Source: Dyadobacter sp. 3J3 (GTDB taxonomy: Bacteria > Bacteroidota > Bacteroidia > Cytophagales > Spirosomataceae). Taken from it: 64,000 nucleotides of DNA. Below, one piece after another: positions 56,363 through 64,000 of the stretch; the stretch's first letter is position 1, and each line of letters opens with the position of its first letter. The translations under genes and the position numbers were made by a program. The notes below the pieces were generated by a model. The model had not been told where the DNA came from, made no database searches, and was given only the letters and a program-made list of their open reading frames with translations. The DNA is taken from positions 124,001-188,000 of the forward strand of contig NZ_VTOL01000002.1 of assembly GCF_009801115.1 (NCBI RefSeq), read 5' to 3'.

Positions 56363-56395
56363 AAAATGCTGTCCGTCAAGGGCAGCATTTTTTCT
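56363..56395 (+). terminator. Terminator of the SDR gene
   Basis: The arms AATGCTGTCC and GGGCAGCATT (56365-56374 with 56380-56389, one mismatch) with a five-base loop are followed by TTTTTC. Confidence 0.8.
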
Positions 56396-56563
56396 TTTAA
56401 TGTAATTTACTCAAAACCCGGTTACCAGTAAGCACCTGATGATACACTTTTGGGTGATCGTAGGAGGCTTCTAAATAAGATGTCTTTTTTATTTCAACAG
56501 AATTAAATGCCACGCTTTTCGGTTTGATTATTATACGAGCCTATATTCCGCAAATCAAGACAA

Positions 56564-58342
56564 ATGAAATTATTACTAAAATATTTAAGCCGATACAAAG
56601 GGCTTATCCTTCTCGCTTTGTTACTAGCTTCAATAAACCAGATCTTTTCGCTACTTAACCCTTATATTTTAGGGAATGTATTGATTGATCCGTTTGCCAA
56701 CAAAGCGGATTATTTTCGGAAAAATGGTCTGAACAATGAATTTTTTCGGGGTATTTCTATCGGTTTGCTCATGATCATAGGCGCCGCCATGGTTTCCCGT
56801 ATTGCAAAAGCTTTCCAGGATTATGTCGTGAATGTTGTAATTCAGAAATTCGGAGCCGATTTATATACCGATGGACTTCGTCACGCTTTACGCCTTCCCT
56901 ACCAGGATTTTGAAGATCAGAGAAGCGGGGAGACTTTATCTGTACTTCAAAAAGTACGTGCAGATTGTGAAAAGTTCATCACAAACTTCGTCAACGTACT
57001 TTTTGCCACGCTGGTAGGTATTGTTTTCGTAACCATTATTGCTTTTAAATTGAGTCCGATGCTTCCGGTCATTTATTTAATCGGCTCTATCGTGCTCGCT
57101 TTATTGACCAGTGTTTTAAGCCGAAAAATAAAAGAAGTACAAAAAAATATCGTCAAAGAAACGACTGCCCTTGCCGGTTCGACAACGGAATCACTTAGAA
57201 ATATTGAGCTCGTTAAAAGTCTTGGATTAACCCAGCAGGAAATTCGCCGCCTTAATGCTACTACTTTCAAAATCCTAAAACTGGAATTGAAAAAAGTCAA
57301 AAGTATTCGTTCGATCAGCTTTATCCAGGGAACTTTCGTGAATTTCCTTCAACAATGTATCATGTTTTCGCTGTTATACTTTGTCTTTCACGAAAAGATT
57401 ACGGTCGGACAAATGATGATGATGCAGTTCTATTCCTTCTTTATTTTCACACCGTTGCAGGAATTAGGAAATGTAATTTTGTCTTATCGTGAAGCGGAAG
57501 CATCGCTTATTAATCTTGAAAAATTACTAAGTCGGCCTATTGAAAAGAAACCAGAGCATCCGGAAAGAATTGATGCCATTGAAGACTTACGTTTCGAAAA
57601 TGCACATTTTCAGCATCAGACAGCCCGCATACCTGCACTTAATGGTATTTCTTTTGAAGTAAAACGAGGAGAAACAATCGCGTTTGTAGGTCCGTCAGGT
57701 TCGGGAAAAACAACACTTGTAAAATTGCTGGTTGGGTTATATCACCCCAACAGTGGCCACATTTACTATAATAACCATAGCAACAGCTCCATTGATTTTG
57801 ATGAATTAAGACATCAGATCGGATTTGTGACTCAGGATACGCAGCTTTTTTCAGGGACAATCAAGGAAAATCTCCTTTTCGTAAATCCGTCTGCTACGGA
57901 TGAATTGATTACCGAGGTATTGAAAAAGGCTGCCTGTTATAATCTCTTATTACGCGCAGAAAATGGAATTGATACGGTTATTGGAGAAGGTGGGTTGAAA
58001 CTATCCGGTGGTGAACGTCAACGTTTATCCATTGCAAGAGCACTTTTGAGAAATCCACATTTGATGATTTTTGATGAAGCCACTTCTGCATTGGATTCCC
58101 TTACGGAAGAAGAAATTTCAACAACAATAAGAAGTATCACCAGCCAGCGCCAGCATATTACCGTCATGATCGCGCACAGGCTTTCAACGATTATGTACGC
58201 TGACAGGATTTATGTTCTTGAAAAGGGAAATATAATAGAAACCGGCAGCCACAATGCTCTGCTTGAAGAAAAAGGTCTTTATTACGCCATGTGGCGCCAG
58301 CAAATTGGAGAGCGAAAAGATACCCACGCGCTTCAATCGTAA
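56564..58342 (+). CDS. ABC exporter (fused permease-ATPase)
   Basis: This 592-residue half-transporter is of the MsbA/MDR type. It has six membrane helices (about 15-320; LILLALLLASINQIFSLLNPYILGNVL first). The nucleotide-binding domain is at about 345-580 with Walker A GPSGSGKTT, Q-loop region IGFVTQDTQLFSG, signature LSGGERQRLSIARALL, Walker B LMIFDEATSALD and switch His in IAHRLST. It should work as a homodimer and export lipid or drug. It lies alone, with a terminator at 58364. Confidence 0.94.
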   Translation: MKLLLKYLSRYKGLILLALLLASINQIFSLLNPYILGNVLIDPFANKADYFRKNGLNNEFFRGISIGLLMIIGAAMVSRIAKAFQDYVVNVVIQKFGADLYTDGLRHALRLPYQDFEDQRSGETLSVLQKVRADCEKFITNFVNVLFATLVGIVFVTIIAFKLSPMLPVIYLIGSIVLALLTSVLSRKIKEVQKNIVKETTALAGSTTESLRNIELVKSLGLTQQEIRRLNATTFKILKLELKKVKSIRSISFIQGTFVNFLQQCIMFSLLYFVFHEKITVGQMMMMQFYSFFIFTPLQELGNVILSYREAEASLINLEKLLSRPIEKKPEHPERIDAIEDLRFENAHFQHQTARIPALNGISFEVKRGETIAFVGPSGSGKTTLVKLLVGLYHPNSGHIYYNNHSNSSIDFDELRHQIGFVTQDTQLFSGTIKENLLFVNPSATDELITEVLKKAACYNLLLRAENGIDTVIGEGGLKLSGGERQRLSIARALLRNPHLMIFDEATSALDSLTEEEISTTIRSITSQRQHITVMIAHRLSTIMYADRIYVLEKGNIIETGSHNALLEEKGLYYAMWRQQIGERKDTHALQS

Positions 58343-58363
58343 AAGACGCCAAGTTTTTATTTC

Positions 58364-58405
58364 AAACCTGGATTTTGCTCCAAACTGAGCAAGATTCAGG
58401 TTTTT
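58364..58405 (+). terminator. Terminator of the ABC exporter gene
   Basis: A 16-bp stem with two G-T pairs (58365-58380 with 58387-58402) and a six-base loop is followed by TTTC. It begins 22 nt after the stop codon. Confidence 0.8.
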
Positions 58406-58455
58406 CAGCTTTCCGGGGTTTGATAGTTTTGTCTTATCATAATAAAACCCAAATA

Positions 58456-59166
58456 ATGGCTGATTACAAAAATTTAGATACAATTGATTGGAGTGCGGTT
58501 ACTGAGCATATGCACGAAAACGGTTATTGTCTGCTTCCAAAAATAGTACATGATGATGCCTGCAATGCGTTAATCAACAGCTATGACAACTCGGCTTTTT
58601 ACCGAAAAACCATCGTCATGGAGCGATACCGGTTTGGATCGGGAGAATATAAATATTTTCAATATCCACTTCCCGATCTGATCCAGAACATCCGCGAAAG
58701 TATTTATCCAAAACTCGCTACCATTGCCAACAAATGGATGCAGGTCCTGCATATTGACAAAACCTTCCCTGATTCTTTTTCTGAGCTTCAAGTTCTGTGT
58801 CACGCGAACAATCAGACCAAGCCAACTGTTCTGATACTCAAATACGGTAAAGGAGGTTTTAATACCTTACATCAGGATCTTTATGGCGAAATATTTTTCC
58901 CCATGCAGCTGGTCCTTTTTCTTAACGAACCCGAAGTTGATTATCAGGGAGGAGAATTTGTCCTGATGCAGCAAACACCAAGGGCACAATCCAAAGCCAT
59001 TGTTTTGAAACCAAAAAAAGGAGACATCTTAATTTTTACAACAAACTTCCGTCCTGTAAAACGAAGTAAAGGTTATTACCGGGCAAATATGAAACATGGT
59101 GTAAGTGAGATCCATGAAGGAAATCGCTGTACGCTTGGTATTATATTTCATGATGCTTTGAGTTGA
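58456..59166 (+). CDS. 2-Oxoglutarate/Fe(II)-dependent oxygenase
   Basis: This 236-residue oxygenase starts at the ATG at 58456; the longer frame overlaps the ABC gene and its terminator. The double-stranded beta-helix carries the facial triad His139-X-Asp141 (LHQDLYG) and His214 (MKHGVSEI), with Arg224 as the 2-oxoglutarate-binding residue (HEGNRCTLGIIFHD). The GGEFVLMQQTPR strand is typical of the 2OG-FeII_Oxy (prolyl hydroxylase-like) group. Substrate unknown; some relatives act on proteins or damaged nucleotides. Confidence 0.88.
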   Translation: MADYKNLDTIDWSAVTEHMHENGYCLLPKIVHDDACNALINSYDNSAFYRKTIVMERYRFGSGEYKYFQYPLPDLIQNIRESIYPKLATIANKWMQVLHIDKTFPDSFSELQVLCHANNQTKPTVLILKYGKGGFNTLHQDLYGEIFFPMQLVLFLNEPEVDYQGGEFVLMQQTPRAQSKAIVLKPKKGDILIFTTNFRPVKRSKGYYRANMKHGVSEIHEGNRCTLGIIFHDALS

Positions 59167-59310
59167 ATTTTCTCTGTTAGAGGGTTTACAAAGAAGGGTT
59201 ATCAACGATTAAGAAGCTAAATTTTGTTTCTTCATATAAAAACAGAGCCTTGAAATATTATAGAATTTATTAACAGTGATTTTCAGGAAAGATATCTGAT
59301 GCTTCCAAAT

Positions 59311-59339
59311 TAGATTATCTTCCAAAGTAAGATAATCTA
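59311..59339. terminator. Hairpin between converging genes
   Basis: A perfect 11-bp stem (TAGATTATCTT with AAGATAATCTA, 59311-59321 with 59329-59339) with a seven-base loop lies between the oxygenase and holA stop codons. There is no T-run. Confidence 0.55.
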
Positions 59340-59364
59340 TCACCAATAGATTTGTACAATATTA

Positions 59365-60384
59365 TCAATGAACGATTTTAAAAACGAGTTCTTTTAACAA
59401 TTCTCCCTCTGGTGTGCTTACTCCATCAAGCCCTTTCATACGAGCGTCACATTCACGTAGATAATGGATGATGTGAGCGACCTTTGGCAATGGATAATTC
59501 CGTGCTGCCAGGGAATAATCTTTTACAAAAAACGGATTGACGCTCAATGCCGTTGCCAAACCTTTCTCAGATTTGTCGGGACTTGCATGTACCAAAAGAA
59601 CTTTAGAGAAAAAACCGAAAAGAATGATTAAAATTGGAGCCAAAGGATTGTCTTTCGGATTGGAAGAAAAATGAGACGCAATACGATTTGCTTTGATAAC
59701 ATCACGCATCAGTAAAGCCTTTTGAAATTCAAAAACATTGTATTCTTTACTAATACCGACGAAACGTTCTACTACTTCTGCATCAATTCCCTGATCAACG
59801 CGAAGATTGACCATGATTTTACGAATTTCATTGGTCAATCTTTTCAGATCATTCCCAATATTATCCACCATCATTTGCACGGCTTTGGGACTGATTTTCA
59901 CACCTTCCCCCTGACAATAAGACGCAACCCAATCTGGCAATTTATTGTCGTACATCTTTTTAGACTGCACCACGTAACCATGCGTATTAAATGCCTTCAC
60001 AAACGTTTTACGCTCATCTGCATTCGCATGAAAACACAAAACCAGCACGGTACTACTCAATGGGTTTAAAGCATAATCTTCCAATCTGGCCTGAAAATCT
60101 TTTTGCTCGATACCGCCAAGTTTATTTGCATCTTTAACGATTATCAACTGACGTTCAGACATAAACGGATACCTCCGGGCATATCCAATAACCCCGGCCA
60201 CGTCGGTATCTTTCCCGTACAAAACAAACTGATTAAAACCCTTTTCGGACTCAGATACCACCCGGGCTTCAAGTGCATCCGAAATGGCATCGATATAAAA
60301 TGGTTCGTCCCCATAAAGAAAATAGACGGGTTTAAACTTTTTGGTTTTAATTTCTTTAAGAACTATATCAGGCGTTTGAGCCAT
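59365..60384 (-). CDS. holA: DNA polymerase III, delta subunit
   Basis: This clamp-loader subunit has 339 residues. It has the family start KFKPVYFLYGDEPFYIDAISDALEARV and an AAA+-like domain without a working P-loop. Further motifs are ERQLIIVKDANKLGG, LPDWVASYCQGEGVKISPKAVQMMVDNIGNDLKRLTNEIRKI, and a C-terminal collar domain (about 215-339; NVFEFQKALLMRDVIKANRIA). It is a single core gene. Confidence 0.94.
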   Translation of the reverse strand: MAQTPDIVLKEIKTKKFKPVYFLYGDEPFYIDAISDALEARVVSESEKGFNQFVLYGKDTDVAGVIGYARRYPFMSERQLIIVKDANKLGGIEQKDFQARLEDYALNPLSSTVLVLCFHANADERKTFVKAFNTHGYVVQSKKMYDNKLPDWVASYCQGEGVKISPKAVQMMVDNIGNDLKRLTNEIRKIMVNLRVDQGIDAEVVERFVGISKEYNVFEFQKALLMRDVIKANRIASHFSSNPKDNPLAPILIILFGFFSKVLLVHASPDKSEKGLATALSVNPFFVKDYSLAARNYPLPKVAHIIHYLRECDARMKGLDGVSTPEGELLKELVFKIVH

Positions 60385-60436
60385 TTTTTTAATCTAAATT
60401 TTGAAAATAGTATAAGTCAACATTTAAATTCAAATC

Positions 60437-61033
60437 TCAGTTTTCCCTAATAAAACGTGCCGCCTCTGCCTGCAATTGAGGAAAAAAGATATTGAATTTG
60501 TTATGGTAAAATTCTTCATTGTTAGCCAGATCTTCCTCGGCCAATACCAGGACATCCAGAAAATCAGCGCGCCTGGACAATCGGTTGAAAGTGATTTTTA
60601 TTCCTTCCAGTGTTTCATAGGTATTAAGCCAGTCCTGGCGAATCATGGTTCTAACCATGGATTTCATATGTTCAGGAATTAATCTGTCATTTTTTGAGAT
60701 TACCAGATACATCCGGTCGCTGTATGATTTTAGAGATTCGTTGCAAAATTGGTCAAAATATTTGGCTAAAAAATAATCAAAGTAAATATCTGTGGCAATT
60801 CCGGCGGTTTTCCCTAAAACATTGGCGGCCATTTTTTTTGCTTCTCTCACCGTTGGATGCCCGTCGGTATACATGTCAATATGGCGATGTAATTTCAGAC
60901 CAAGCAGATAATCAGCGCTCCAACCCATAATTTTTTCACCGGACAATCTGCCTTTTATAAAATCTCCGACAAAATTACCTGTTATAACCTCCTCACTATC
61001 CCCGGAAAGCAATAAATGCGCTAAAAAATTCAT
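60437..61033 (-). CDS. ACP phosphodiesterase-like protein (DUF479/AcpH)
   Basis: This protein of 199 residues begins at the ATG at 61033 (MNFLAHLLLSGDSEEVITGNFVGDFIKG, a strongly conserved family start); another ATG four codons earlier is less likely. The His/Asp residues in LHRHIDMYTDGHPTVREAKK fit an HD-like metal site. Bacterial AcpH removes phosphopantetheine from acyl carrier protein. It is divergent from the FKBP gene. Confidence 0.9.
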   Translation of the reverse strand: MNFLAHLLLSGDSEEVITGNFVGDFIKGRLSGEKIMGWSADYLLGLKLHRHIDMYTDGHPTVREAKKMAANVLGKTAGIATDIYFDYFLAKYFDQFCNESLKSYSDRMYLVISKNDRLIPEHMKSMVRTMIRQDWLNTYETLEGIKITFNRLSRRADFLDVLVLAEEDLANNEEFYHNKFNIFFPQLQAEAARFIREN

Positions 61034-61132
61034 AAAAAAAGACATTTTGGCAAAATTCCCGTACGTTTGTTTTTCCTATTGGACCATGGAACAATTATTT
61101 TACAACAACCAATATTTTAACCAGACAAGCAA

Positions 61133-61648
61133 ATGAAAGTCGAAAAGAATAATGTCGTAGCACTCATATATAGTCTTAGAATTCCGGACAATGACGGCGA
61201 AATGGATATCGTAGAAGTAGTAACGGAAGAAGATCCGATGTATTTTATCCAAGGCATCAGCGGACTTCCGGAAGGCTTTGAACTTAAAATTGAAGGTCTT
61301 TCCACAGGCGATACTTTTGACTTCACGGTAGCTCCTGAAGAAGGCTATGGCGAATTTGATCCGGAAGCAATCGTAGAATTACCAAAAGCGGTTTTCCAGT
61401 CGGACGATATCGATCAGGAAGAGCTTCTTGAAATCGGAAATATTGTTCCAATGACAAACGAAGACGGTGAGCGTATGCACGGACAGGTTGTTGAAGTAAA
61501 AGATGATGTTGTCGTGATGAATTTCAACCACCCATTGGCTGGAAAAGAAATGCACTTTGAAGGTTCAATTCTTTCAATTCGTCCTGCTACCGACGAAGAA
61601 ATAAGCCACGGACACGTTCACGGAGAAGGCGGTCATCACCACGAATAA
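61133..61648 (+). CDS. SlyD-like FKBP-type peptidyl-prolyl isomerase
   Basis: This 171-residue protein has a FKBP domain at about residues 1-70 and 130-155 (NNVVALIYSLRI, DFTVAPEEGYGEFDPEAIVELP, MNFNHPLAGKEMHFEGSILSIRPAT) with an inserted flap domain at about 75-130. The C-terminus ends in a His/Gly tail (HGHVHGEGGHHHE), the metal-binding hallmark of SlyD. It is probably a cytoplasmic chaperone/PPIase with Ni or Zn binding. It ends in a region with a long inverted repeat. Confidence 0.92.
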   Translation: MKVEKNNVVALIYSLRIPDNDGEMDIVEVVTEEDPMYFIQGISGLPEGFELKIEGLSTGDTFDFTVAPEEGYGEFDPEAIVELPKAVFQSDDIDQEELLEIGNIVPMTNEDGERMHGQVVEVKDDVVVMNFNHPLAGKEMHFEGSILSIRPATDEEISHGHVHGEGGHHHE

Positions 61649-61730
61649 TGGTTAATTATTAATGGTTAATTGTTAATGATTAAAAGTTAGTGGATTACAT
61701 TAACCCTTGATCATTAACAATTAACCATTA
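61647..61730. repeat. TTAACCATTA-type inverted repeat
   Basis: A perfect 21-bp inverted repeat (61660-61680 with 61710-61730) has a 29-nt loop. The left arm is preceded by a tandem near-copy of its first half (61647-61660). It lies between the convergent FKBP and dCMP deaminase genes and overlaps the last codon of the latter (stop at 61728). It may end both transcripts. Sequences of the TTAATGGTTAATTG type look like dispersed intergenic repeats in this group (inference). Confidence 0.7.
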
Positions 61731-62201
61731 TTTACCGTATTGCTCAACCTCCACTCCAAAAGTTCTTAAAAATTCAACGCCTTCCTCTACTGCAATTCCC
61801 TTGTATGCTGCGTAAGAATGCAGAAAAATCACTTTGCTTATTTTCATGGTGTAAATTACTCTGGCACATGCGATACATGGTGCCAAGGTGACAAAAAGTG
61901 TTGCACCTTCAATGTTTGAGCCATTTTTAACTGCAAATAGAATTGCATTTTGTTCTGCGTGAAGCGCAAGTGAGCAACTTCCTTTTGCATCACGGGGACA
62001 ACCAACTTCGGGAAATTCTTCGTCACAATTGTGCGTTCCGGCTGGTGGGCCGTTGTAACCAATTGAAATAATCCGCGTATCTTTTGTAAGTACCGCACCA
62101 ACCTGAGCTTTGATACAATGCGAGCGTTGTGCTAAATTTTTAGCCAACTCCATAAATATATCATCAAATTCCGGCCTGATTTTCGTTATGTCTGTGCTCA
62201 T
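61728..62201 (-). CDS. dCMP/cytidine deaminase-family protein
   Basis: This zinc deoxycytidylate deaminase of 157 residues uses the ATG at 62201 (MSTDITKIRPEFDDIFMELAKNLAQRSHCIKAQVGAVL). An in-frame start at 62258 would overlap the divergent neighbour. Zinc ligands and the proton shuttle are in LHAEQNAILFA (His-Ala-Glu) and LAPCIACARVIY (Pro-Cys-x-x-Cys). GYNGPPAGTHNCDE is the family signature of ComEB/DCTD. It supplies dUMP for dTMP synthesis. Confidence 0.93.
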   Translation of the reverse strand: MSTDITKIRPEFDDIFMELAKNLAQRSHCIKAQVGAVLTKDTRIISIGYNGPPAGTHNCDEEFPEVGCPRDAKGSCSLALHAEQNAILFAVKNGSNIEGATLFVTLAPCIACARVIYTMKISKVIFLHSYAAYKGIAVEEGVEFLRTFGVEVEQYGK

Positions 62202-62243
62202 TCGATTCTTAAACTTAAAATTACCTGCAAACTTAGATAAAGC

Positions 62244-63359
62244 ATGAATTGGATTCAATATAGATTGGCAAATAAGCTCAGAAGTATATTGCCAATGATC
62301 CTGTTTATTACAATAACAAACGTTTCATTTGCCCAAAATGAACTTGAAATTATTGTACTTTCAAAAGATGCTTCATCCATTCTGAAAAACAACAAATTTT
62401 TTGTTCAAAATGTCGAAGACAAAAGAAAAATAAAAGGTTCCGGTTTTGGAAAGTTGATCGTTTTTGGGAGAGAAAAGCCTGTTTCCCTGAGTAATACGAT
62501 GGAAAAAGAACTTCTGTCTTATTGGTCATATTCTGCCCCGAAACGAAATGACGACTTTTTGCCTCTCTACATTTCCGTTAAAGATTTTCAAATTAATGAG
62601 AAACGTGCCGGACCCAATAAAGTGACGGGAGACATCAAACTGGAAGTCACTTTCAGGTATTATCGCAATATGGTGCCCGTTGAATTGACAAATTACCAGA
62701 CTTCCGCGGTTTATACCCGCCCGGAAAAGGACTTTGATTATCCCAAACTTGTTAAACAATTACTGGATCCTGCTCTCATACATTTTCAGAAATGGATGGT
62801 TTTGAATAGCGGAAAAAATCCGGCGCTGGCGAAAAATCTGAAACTGGTTTTTAATGAAATAACATCCACAGACAAATCAGATACAGTTTTTTATAGCATT
62901 CGTCGCCCTTTGGTATGGAGCGATTTTCAGGGACAGAAAAACAGGCCGGGCAGCCGTTACGCAGCGGCTGTTTTTACCAGTTTTTCTTATGAAGGTCACT
63001 CCTATGCAAAGGATAATGACATTGTTTTACAGCTTGATTTAAAAACTTTCATGGTTAAAAGTATGTCCTGGGGACTAGCAGAAGCTAAAAATGCCGGAAC
63101 GCTGCGTCACGAGCAACTCCATTTTGACATAACCAGAATTGTAGTTGAGCGTTTCAAAAAACGACTGGAAACGGCGGAACTTACCATTGAAGATTTTGAC
63201 AGCGAAATTCAATATCAATTCCTGGAAGCTTTCCGTGAAATGAACACGGAACAGGAAGCCTATGACAATGCGACAGGTCACGGATTAAATGCCGGAGAAC
63301 AAGCCGCGTGGGATAGAAAAATTTCGAAGGAAATCCTGGAAATTTATTCAAGGCAATAG
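62244..63359 (+). CDS. DUF922-like secreted protein with HExxH motif
   Basis: This is a 371-residue exported protein with a signal peptide (about residues 1-30, ILPMILFITITNVSFAQ). The N-terminal half (about 31-190) resembles beta-rich lipoprotein-like segments. The C-terminal half is DUF922-like, with RPLVWSDFQG and RHEQLHFDITRIVVERFKKRL. The motif HEQLH (residues about 289-293) fits the HExxH zinc site of metallopeptidases, so DUF922 is predicted to be a Zn-dependent protease. No activity is proven. Its last 12 bases overlap the 3' end of the convergent ComEC gene. Confidence 0.82.
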   Translation: MNWIQYRLANKLRSILPMILFITITNVSFAQNELEIIVLSKDASSILKNNKFFVQNVEDKRKIKGSGFGKLIVFGREKPVSLSNTMEKELLSYWSYSAPKRNDDFLPLYISVKDFQINEKRAGPNKVTGDIKLEVTFRYYRNMVPVELTNYQTSAVYTRPEKDFDYPKLVKQLLDPALIHFQKWMVLNSGKNPALAKNLKLVFNEITSTDKSDTVFYSIRRPLVWSDFQGQKNRPGSRYAAAVFTSFSYEGHSYAKDNDIVLQLDLKTFMVKSMSWGLAEAKNAGTLRHEQLHFDITRIVVERFKKRLETAELTIEDFDSEIQYQFLEAFREMNTEQEAYDNATGHGLNAGEQAAWDRKISKEILEIYSRQ

Positions 63360-64000
63360 AATTGCGCCTTTCGTTAGAAGATCATGAGTTTGATACTTTC
63401 CTTGCGCAATTAAATCCAGCCAGCGCTGTTGTGTTTTCTTTTTCACTTCTCCGCTCAACAGAAAAATTGTGTTTTGATTTGCCTGGATTGTTTCAAATTT
63501 GGGATATTTGGGAGAAGAAATAAGGGCGTAATCCAAAGCCGCCAGGGTAGGAATGTAAGTTCCTCTGTAAATTAATTTCCCTCGCCAGGAAAACAATTCA
63601 CCCGTATCCAGATGTCGTGTTAACAAGTTTTTAGTCTGGTTAACTACCGTATTATTTAGAAAAATAATCTCCGTAACTCCTTCACTTACAGCATAATTTT
63701 TGATGTAAAATTTGTAAGCATTTGTATCTGTTTCAAATGCTTTATCAGAAGAAATATACATTTTATTACCTTTTTTAAAACTCATCACGGCATGTTTTGG
63801 TACAGCATGTATCATTCCTTTGGGACTCATATAGGTCTGGATGCCCATGGAAGACGAATAAAGTATGAACATAAAAATCATTAAAAATCCATATTTCAGC
63901 TTTCCGAATTCTTGAGATTCATAGGCCAGCCAAACTATAAATAATGAAGCGTACAATATCAAAACCTCTACTTTGTCCAAATATAAATTCTCAATCAAAT
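63348..64000 (-). CDS. ComEC/Rec2-like protein, C-terminal part (5' end outside window)
   Basis: This partial frame stays open to the window edge (the apparent start at 63998 is a TTG within the gene). The visible 216 residues include two membrane segments (about 11-30 and 36-55; LILYASLFIVWLAYES, YGFLMIFMFILYSSSMG) and a soluble tail lacking recognisable beta-lactamase-fold residues. This fits the end of Bacteroidota ComEC-type proteins, the DNA-uptake channel of natural transformation. The assignment is moderate because the diagnostic core lies outside the window. Confidence 0.6.
   Translation of the reverse strand, partial: LIENLYLDKVEVLILYASLFIVWLAYESQEFGKLKYGFLMIFMFILYSSSMGIQTYMSPKGMIHAVPKHAVMSFKKGNKMYISSDKAFETDTNAYKFYIKNYAVSEGVTEIIFLNNTVVNQTKNLLTRHLDTGELFSWRGKLIYRGTYIPTLAALDYALISSPKYPKFETIQANQNTIFLLSGEVKKKTQQRWLDLIAQGKYQTHDLLTKGAILLP

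Noticed and set aside
1..64000. CRISPR arrays, rRNA operons, intact insertion sequences and prophage genes.
   Set aside because: I looked for regular spaced repeats, rRNA-like conserved stretches, transposases, and phage structural genes, and saw none. Only decayed fragments near 29.2-29.5 kb are suspicious.

Overview
This window looks like a chromosomal segment of an aerobic Bacteroidota member, most likely Cytophagales and Dyadobacter- or Spirosoma-like. The organism call is inferred from gene content. It has two SusC/SusD pairs, an ECF sigma/FecR-type anti-sigma pair and a short primary sigma factor without region 1.1. It also has an HU-CCDC81/SPOR protein, a tRNA promoter with the Bacteroidota -33/-7 motif (TTG ... 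TAnnTTTG), and generally AT-rich spacers. No rRNA, CRISPR array, intact insertion sequence or prophage was seen.

Region 1 (1-6.8 kb, + strand) is a metal-efflux locus. It holds the end of a sensor histidine kinase, then a TolC/CzcC-like outer-membrane channel, a lipoprotein membrane-fusion protein, a small DUF190 (PII-like) protein and a CzcA-type RND pump. The TM4 motif DFGIIVDGA points to divalent cations.

Region 2 (6.8-28.3 kb, all on the - strand) is the most distinctive part. Two SusC/SusD pairs, one ECF sigma factor and one unusually small anti-sigma factor are interleaved with planctomycete-like genes. These are a multi-domain DUF2231/PSCyt1/DUF1549/DUF1553 cytochrome protein, a DUF1501 Tat protein, a PVC-type dehydrogenase with a haem c domain, a ThuA protein and two tandem Tat-exported TIM-barrel isomerase-like proteins. 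No glycoside hydrolase is present. I read it as a candidate oxidative (possibly 3-keto-sugar type) periplasmic carbohydrate system. A 21-nt element is repeated exactly in two of its leaders, with a degenerate copy in a third.

Region 3 (28.3-31 kb) is gene-poor and partly decayed. It holds a complete subclass B1 metallo-beta-lactamase bracketed by an imperfect direct repeat and a gene remnant, followed by an XRE regulator.

Region 4 (31.7-51.7 kb) is core genome: dapD, gapA, trmB, folC, a TonB protein, an HU/SPOR membrane protein, an outer-membrane barrel, a large TPR protein, a TPR lipoprotein, menD, the primary sigma factor, pnp, rpsO, an LptF/G permease and a START-like protein.

Region 5 (51.9-56.4 kb) starts with tRNA-Met(CAT) and continues with accessory detoxification or regulatory genes. 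These are an AraC regulator, an FAD monooxygenase, a VOC-domain lipoprotein, an HxlR regulator, and a divergent SDR gene broken by one in-frame stop codon.

Region 6 (56.5-64 kb) is mostly housekeeping: an ABC exporter, a 2OG-Fe(II) oxygenase, holA, an ACP phosphodiesterase-like protein, a SlyD-like FKBP, dCMP deaminase, a DUF922 HExxH protein, and the C-terminal part of a ComEC-like protein cut by the window edge.
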